From F-183 sp964627455 (GTDB taxonomy: Bacteria; Acidobacteriota; Terriglobia; Bryobacterales; Bryobacteraceae): a DNA stretch of 64,000 nt. The notes under the pieces are model-generated. The model did no database searches, had not been told where the DNA came from, and was given only the letters and a program-made list of their open reading frames with translations. The DNA lies in NCBI GenBank assembly GCA_964627455.1, contig CAZVKC010000027.1:1-64000 (forward strand), written 5' to 3'. Within the stretch, counting starts at the first letter, position 1. Each line of letters opens with the position of its first letter. The position numbers and the translations under genes are program-made. This document shows, in pieces, positions 58,548 to 64,000 of this stretch.

Positions 58548-61064
58548 TTAATTCGAGCGGATGTAGAGAAATCCCGTCAGCCGGCGACTCGTATCAAAAC
58601 ACCCAGCGACGACGGCGTTTGCCTTGGGATTCAAGAGCGTCAGGTTGACGGCCTGCTGTCCGCCGCCGCCTCCTCCACCCTGGCCCGGCGCCGCTCCCGG
58701 CAGAACTCCTGCGAACGTGCACGATGCCGGCACATTCGGTACGAACAGATCGCCGCTCACCAGGTCGTAGATGAGGATGGAGGATCCGGCGTTGCCCGCC
58801 CGGTTGCCGCGAGCCACCACCTTTCTGGTTGAATCGAAAATGCCCAGGATCTGGACTGCGGCGAAGCCGTCCGGCGTCGGTAACAAGCTCGCCGTGGCGC
58901 TGTCGAGATCAAAGACCGCGATACCCGCGTCACCGTTGCCGTTTTGCGTGGCGTTCGCGGGCGCGAGGATGGAAAAGAGCGCCAACTCTTCCCGGACCTG
59001 CCCGAATCCGGCAACACCCGGCGGAAGATCCAAACGGAAGGAACTGCCTGTCGTGCTGTCGAGCACGTAGAGGGATTCCGCCACGTTCACGCGCTGCGGA
59101 TTCGTGCTCACGGTGTAGATGAAGTCGGCGACATCGCCTGCTTGCGACGCCGCGTTGAATCCCTCGCTCCCCGGGGATTCCGAAATCGACACCCGGCGCG
59201 CGTCGCGATCGAGCAACACGAAGCCGTAAGCGGGACAATTCTGCTTTGCCGTGTTTTCCGCGGTCTTCGTGGCAGGAAAGCCGATCTGACGCGCGAGATC
59301 GAGGTTGAAGATCCGCAGGTTGGGCGTGCAGGACGCGGCAAACCAGCCGTCAGGGAAGGGAATCGCGGTGACCTGCTGGTTGGCGAACGCAGCGAGCGCA
59401 TCGCCTTTGCCGTTGGTCGCGCGGACGATGACGTACACGGCCTGGCCGTCGGGGATGGTCACAGCCCGAAGCCGGTTGACCAGGCCTCCCACTGCGCCGC
59501 CGCCGCCTCCTCCTCCTCCTCCTCCGGGTCCGCCGCCCGGCGGGACTTGCACCTGCAAAGCCGGAAGCACCACCGGTAGATAACCTGCCGGGAAATCGAA
59601 GGAGTTCTGTACCTGGCCCTGTGGGGTCAAGGTTGCCAGTTTGGCCTTCTTCGGCGCGTCTTCGTTGTCCGCGATCACGGAGACAAACCCCTGGCCCGCC
59701 TGCGCGCAGGAAATGATCTTGTTCAGTCCGTCGCCGAGGTCAATCGTGAGATTGGGATTCAGACACCCTGCGTTGGCTCCGGCGCCCCCACCAGGGAGTC
59801 CGCCACCTCCTCCTCCAAACCCGCCGCCGCCGCCACCACCCGCCGGAGCTTCGCTCACTTCCTGCGTATCCGCATTGATCAGTACAGCAGGCGCGTTCAG
59901 CAGATTCGCGCGAAAGTTGCCGTTCTGGCTGGCGATATTCAACGCAAGGGCCGGCAACTCGACTGTCGTCACATCGGCGGATCCCGGTGCAAACAGCGCC
60001 ACCTTCGAGCTGACTCCGTTCGGCAACTCTCCTTCCGGCGGACCCGCCAGCGCAGCGATTGCGTTGCCTTCGATCGCCGCCACGAAGGGATTCGGCTGGT
60101 TCCGGTTTCCCGCTGTCACACAAGTGCTCAGAGCGTCGAACTTCATCGCATTGAAGTCGATGCGATAGGCGGGATAACAGCCGGTATCGGCGCGCGGGCC
60201 TGCCGCCATCGCAAAGGGCCCACGCAGGTCGGACCCGGCCAGTGCCCGGATATCGGGATTGCCGGAAACCGGAAGAAATTTCATCTCAGGCTGTGTCGCG
60301 GCCTGGTAGAGACGGCGCGGTGTGGCGGCAATTCCGCCGGGGCCTGCTGCGATGTTCACCAGGTCGCCCGCTGCGGCTCCGTCGGGAACCGTGATCGAGA
60401 TGTCGAACTCGCCGGGCCTCGTCGTCGATGGCGTTGCCGTCGAGGCAGCCGCGAGGCCGCCGACATACGCCCGCACCGAATTGACGAGGGTCGCGCCGTC
60501 CGGCGGCGCTGCGCCGGTTTCGAGCCGCGGATCCGTCACGCCAAGTCCAGTAGCCGCCAGAGTGATGGTGTTGCCGTCTTTCTTCGTAACCGCCGCTTCG
60601 CCATAGCCCGCATCGCCGGTTGAGCGCAGCGCCGGCGCCAGTTGGACAATGTTGATTCGCGCCGGCCGGCTGGAGTCACTGCCTCGCCGCACAATCACGG
60701 TGGCGGTTCCTTGCGGGACCTCGAGCGGAACCTGCGCCTCGATGCGGTTCGGCGACACCGAGAATATCGGAGCGCGGCGATTGTTGATCGTTACCTGCAC
60801 GCCTGCCAGTTCGAGGGGAAGCGGCAACTCGGTGGCCTTCGCGCCCTCAACGGGGCCGAGGTTGAATCCATTGATCCAGATGATGCCGCCCGGCGAAACC
60901 TGCGAGGGCGCCGGCACGAGCGAGTACGCATTCACGATTCCCCGTGGACTGACAACCGGCGCTGTCGGCGGTTGTGCGAACAGCAGCAGGGCTCCAACGG
61001 CGAAAAACGGGATCAGTATCTGCGGGGAACGTTCCAAACCACAACGGCGGCGCATATCCTTCAT
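58548..61064 (-). CDS. Secreted TIGR03437-type protein with Gly-rich linkers
   Basis: An 838-aa exported protein. After a signal peptide (about 12-31) comes a TIGR03437-like domain (about 40-275; 'VNAYSLVPAPSQVSPGGIIWINGFNLG', 'ISVTVPDGAAAGD'-like block), an IPT/Ig-type module characteristic of Solibacter-group proteins. The remaining part (about 290-838) has repeated beta motifs with a propeller-like look, split by poly-Gly runs near 410-425, 520-535 and 795-805. It is likely on the cell surface. Its coding DNA has GCC/TCC triplet runs (59495-59525). It is divergent from a thioredoxin-fold gene. Confidence 0.85.
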   Translation of the reverse strand: MKDMRRRCGLERSPQILIPFFAVGALLLFAQPPTAPVVSPRGIVNAYSLVPAPSQVSPGGIIWINGFNLGPVEGAKATELPLPLELAGVQVTINNRRAPIFSVSPNRIEAQVPLEVPQGTATVIVRRGSDSSRPARINIVQLAPALRSTGDAGYGEAAVTKKDGNTITLAATGLGVTDPRLETGAAPPDGATLVNSVRAYVGGLAAASTATPSTTRPGEFDISITVPDGAAAGDLVNIAAGPGGIAATPRRLYQAATQPEMKFLPVSGNPDIRALAGSDLRGPFAMAAGPRADTGCYPAYRIDFNAMKFDALSTCVTAGNRNQPNPFVAAIEGNAIAALAGPPEGELPNGVSSKVALFAPGSADVTTVELPALALNIASQNGNFRANLLNAPAVLINADTQEVSEAPAGGGGGGGFGGGGGGLPGGGAGANAGCLNPNLTIDLGDGLNKIISCAQAGQGFVSVIADNEDAPKKAKLATLTPQGQVQNSFDFPAGYLPVVLPALQVQVPPGGGPGGGGGGGGGGAVGGLVNRLRAVTIPDGQAVYVIVRATNGKGDALAAFANQQVTAIPFPDGWFAASCTPNLRIFNLDLARQIGFPATKTAENTAKQNCPAYGFVLLDRDARRVSISESPGSEGFNAASQAGDVADFIYTVSTNPQRVNVAESLYVLDSTTGSSFRLDLPPGVAGFGQVREELALFSILAPANATQNGNGDAGIAVFDLDSATASLLPTPDGFAAVQILGIFDSTRKVVARGNRAGNAGSSILIYDLVSGDLFVPNVPASCTFAGVLPGAAPGQGGGGGGGQQAVNLTLLNPKANAVVAGCFDTSRRLTGFLYIRSN

Positions 61065-61106
61065 CTAAACACTTGCGGCACGCGAATAGTTCCGGATCCT
61101 TCGCCC

Positions 61107-61112
61107 TATACT
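61107..61112 (+). promoter_or_regulatory. -10 element before the thioredoxin-fold gene
   Basis: TATACT, 8 bases upstream of ATG 61121, the same hexamer and spacing as at 5312-5326. This would give a start at or next to the ATG. A GGAAG purine run between them could instead be a weak ribosome site. Confidence 0.4.
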
Positions 61113-61120
61113 GGAAGCAA

Positions 61121-61594
61121 ATGCTGCAAACTGGCGATCAAGCGCCTCAGATTACCCTCCCGCTGTTTGGCGGCGAGCCAGGACAAACCGCGAGCCTGGA
61201 CTCCTTGGCAAACGGACAGACGTCGGTTCTGCTGGTCTTCTTCAAGATCAGTTGTCCCATCTGCCAGTATTCGTTTCCATTCCTCGAACGCTTGTCGAAA
61301 GGCGCGCTGCCTGTCGTCGCAGTGTCGCAGGATGACGCCGCGGGAACCAGCGAGTTCCATCAGGAACTCGGCATCACGATTCCAACCCTGCTGGACGGCC
61401 GCCACAGCTACCCCGCAAGCAATGCTTATCGGATCTCCAATGTCCCTTCGATGTTTCTGGTCGATCTCCAACAGCAGCGTGTGCTCATGAGCGAGACGGG
61501 ATTCTCAAAGCAGGCATTCGAGGAATGGGGACGCCTCGCCGGAGTCGCGCCTTTCCTTCCGAATGAAAAGATCCCTGTCTATCGCCCGGGTTGA
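61121..61594 (+). CDS. Thioredoxin-fold redoxin (AhpC/TSA-like)
   Basis: A 157-aa peroxiredoxin/thioredoxin-like protein with active-site Cys45-Pro-Ile-Cys48 (KISCPICQYSFP), 'VVAVSQDDAAG' and the cis-Pro block 'NVPSMFLVD'. The layout is like TlpA/ResA-type or BCP-like redoxins, but there is no signal peptide, so it is cytoplasmic. It is a short single-domain form. It is transcribed away from the TIGR03437 gene. Confidence 0.87.
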   Translation: MLQTGDQAPQITLPLFGGEPGQTASLDSLANGQTSVLLVFFKISCPICQYSFPFLERLSKGALPVVAVSQDDAAGTSEFHQELGITIPTLLDGRHSYPASNAYRISNVPSMFLVDLQQQRVLMSETGFSKQAFEEWGRLAGVAPFLPNEKIPVYRPG

Positions 61595-61684
61595 GGAGCG
61601 AACAACCGGTAGGCCGGTCGGCCTCCCCGATTGCCCGGTGCTTTCGTCGAACTCCGGTTGCGCCCCCAGTAGCCGGATCATCGC

Positions 61685-61720
61685 TTGGACACAGGGCCAA
61701 AACTCACGGTAAGCTATTAT
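61685..61720 (+). promoter_or_regulatory. nuoI upstream region
   Basis: TATTAT (61715-61720) lies 9 bases before the nuoI ATG and is a candidate -10 for a near-leaderless message. TTGG-N8-CCAA (61685-61700) resembles the element directly before the GGDEF-like gene (53177-53192). Confidence 0.4.
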
Positions 61721-61729
61721 TTAAACCAC

Positions 61730-62242
61730 ATGGCCGGAAAAATCACTGAAGTTCTGCAGGGCGCCGCTGCGATCGCCAAGGGCATGGGCATTACCTTCAA
61801 GGAGATGATGCAGCCTGCGATCACGGAAGAGTATCCGGACGCGCCTCCGAATTTCCAGGAGCGTTACCGTGGCGTGCACGTGTTGCAGCGTGACGAGCAC
61901 GGCCTCGAGAAGTGTGTCGGATGCTTCCTCTGTGCCGCAGCCTGCCCGTCGGACTGCATCTACATCGAAGCGGCCGAGAACACCGACCAGCTTCGCATCA
62001 GCGGCGGTGAGCGCTACGCCAAGGTTTACAACATCGATTACAACCGCTGCATCTTCTGCGGCTATTGCGTCGAAGCCTGTCCGACCGACGCCATCACGCA
62101 CGGCCACGGCTTCGAGATCGCCAGCTACAATACGTCGACTCTGATTTATCGCAAGGAACAGATGCTGACGCAAATCCCGCAGGGCGCGCAGTTCCCGTTG
62201 AAGGCGGCTCCGCTCAAGCCCGCCGGTGGCGGCGGACACTAA
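61730..62242 (+). CDS. nuoI: NADH-quinone oxidoreductase subunit I
   Basis: A 170-aa ferredoxin-like subunit of complex I that carries two [4Fe-4S] clusters (N6a/N6b). The Cys sets are 62/65/68/72 (CVGCFLCAAACP) and 107/110/113/117 (CIFCGYCVEACP), with 'PPNFQERYRG' and 'YNIDYNRC' as NuoI signatures. The C-terminus is Gly-rich. It is alone, with no other nuo gene in the window, and is closed by a strong terminator. A stray frame to 61685 is not needed. Confidence 0.95.
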   Translation: MAGKITEVLQGAAAIAKGMGITFKEMMQPAITEEYPDAPPNFQERYRGVHVLQRDEHGLEKCVGCFLCAAACPSDCIYIEAAENTDQLRISGGERYAKVYNIDYNRCIFCGYCVEACPTDAITHGHGFEIASYNTSTLIYRKEQMLTQIPQGAQFPLKAAPLKPAGGGGH

Positions 62243-62267
62243 ACCCACGCTGAGGATCTGAAACTGA

Positions 62268-62306
62268 AAAGGGCTGCTCGTTCCGCCGGGCAGCCCTTTC
62301 GCTTTT
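62268..62306 (+). terminator. Rho-independent terminator after nuoI
   Basis: Perfect 10-bp stem AAAGGGCTGC (62268-62277) / GCAGCCCTTT (62290-62299), 12-base loop, followed by CGCTTTT. It also faces the end of the minus-strand kinase gene and may serve both. Confidence 0.9.
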
Positions 62307-62319
62307 GAGTTCCTGCAGT

Positions 62320-63723
<1,404 letters not shown>

Positions 63724-63829
63724 GCAGCCATTGGGACTATCGGCAGCAATGTCCGGGAACCTTAGTTCGTTCTGCGGTTAGACATATTTCCCGGTCGCGG
63801 TACGAAACAGTTTCTGGTACTGTCGTGTT
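63724..63829. other. Divergent intergenic region
   Basis: 106 bases between the kinase-like gene (minus) and the YcaQ-like gene (plus). I see no convincing -35/-10 pair or palindrome of six or more bases with short spacing. Confidence 0.4.
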
Positions 63830-64000
63830 TTGCAGCTGCGAACCTTATCCATCGCCGAAGGGCGGCGTATTGCCGTCAGCAGCCAGGGCCTAGACCTCCC
63901 GCGCGGACCTCACCTCGATCCCGCCTCGGCCATTCGCCGGATGGGCCTGTTGCAGATCGACTTCGTGAACATCGTCACGCCCTCACACTACCTGGTCCTC
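63830..64000 (+). CDS. Start of a YcaQ-like winged-helix DNA glycosylase gene, truncated by the window edge
   Basis: An open frame from TTG 63830 to the edge gives 57 residues beginning LQLRTLSIAEGRRIAVSSQG and continuing to 'IRRMGLLQIDFVNIVTPSHYLVL'. This pattern ('aRriaL.aQG' then 'LG.LQIDsVNVl.raHYL') is the N-terminus of the YcaQ/AlkX winged-helix family, whose members unhook interstrand DNA cross-links. The upstream frame is open to a stop at 63779 without ATG or GTG, so TTG is the likely start. The protein end is outside the window. Confidence 0.7.
   Translation, partial: MQLRTLSIAEGRRIAVSSQGLDLPRGPHLDPASAIRRMGLLQIDFVNIVTPSHYLVL

Noticed and set aside
61595..61684. Possible tRNA or small RNA in the GC-rich gap before nuoI
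   Set aside because: Local GC pairing (GGCCGG…CCGGTC-type) is present, but no cloverleaf, anticodon arm or CCA end can be drawn.

Overview
The window looks like a contig or scaffold from a high-GC acidobacterium of the Solibacter/Bryobacter lineage (Bryobacterales). This assignment is inferred from gene content and no database was searched. The signs are a TIGR03437-type protein (58548-61064), an Oar-like TonB-dependent receptor (20397-23495), three 3-keto-disaccharide hydrolase (DUF1080) proteins, Tat-exported sugar enzymes and a hopanoid HpnH enzyme. A run of exactly 100 N at 47293-47392 shows the sequence is scaffolded. I saw no rRNA, tRNA, CRISPR array, insertion sequence or prophage. Genes are tightly packed, many with 1-8 base overlaps, and no gene-free stretch exceeds about 210 bases.

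Left part (1-12.7 kb): RNase HI and a TonB-like protein. A four-gene overlapping minus-strand operon (5302 to 1301) then joins two enolase-superfamily enzymes to an ECF sigma factor and a membrane anti-sigma-like protein. It is read divergently from a DUF1080 gene across a 23-base gap holding a palindromic -10 element. A serine hydrolase, a lipoprotein, a Tat-exported Gfo/Idh/MocA oxidoreductase and a hybrid histidine kinase with a large OB-fold-like sensor region follow. Together these suggest export and breakdown of sugars under dedicated envelope signalling.

12-24.4 kb: a TetR regulator faces an hpnH gene that carries an unusual C-terminal domain. Then come an old-yellow-enzyme oxidoreductase, PPK2, a DUF1080 protein, an aldo/keto reductase, a cyanophycinase-like peptidase, a small protein whose tail is duplicated just downstream, the Oar-like receptor and a metzincin-type metalloprotease.

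24.4-37.7 kb: an HtrA-coaE-folD-permease run on the minus strand. A peroxide-defence cluster follows (perR-ahpC-ahpD), with a near-ideal promoter overlapped by a 21-base perfect PerR/Fur-type palindrome. Then a two-domain DUF1080 protein, a class IV aminotransferase, a YqiA-like esterase, infA, wecB, a stand-alone ClpB-D2-like AAA+ ATPase and an M50 protease.

37.7-64 kb: small conserved proteins, a cytochrome c/copper-monooxygenase fusion, dapD-SDR-agmatinase-galE, a Gre factor, a class A beta-lactamase-like hydrolase, a DJ-1/PfpI gene and a POTRA protein both cut by the N gap, an apt-ispE-prs operon, a DnaC-like ATPase, DinB and peroxiredoxin genes, a GGDEF-like protein without its motif, pyk, a CocE-type hydrolase, the TIGR03437 protein, a thioredoxin-fold protein, a solitary nuoI, a histidine kinase lacking the usual phospho-acceptor histidine, and the 5' end of a YcaQ-like gene at the right edge.

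Sequence-level themes are very short upstream regions with a -10-like hexamer 6-9 bases before the start codon (candidate leaderless transcripts), and a small family of palindromic intergenic repeats (14186, 20264, 40640).
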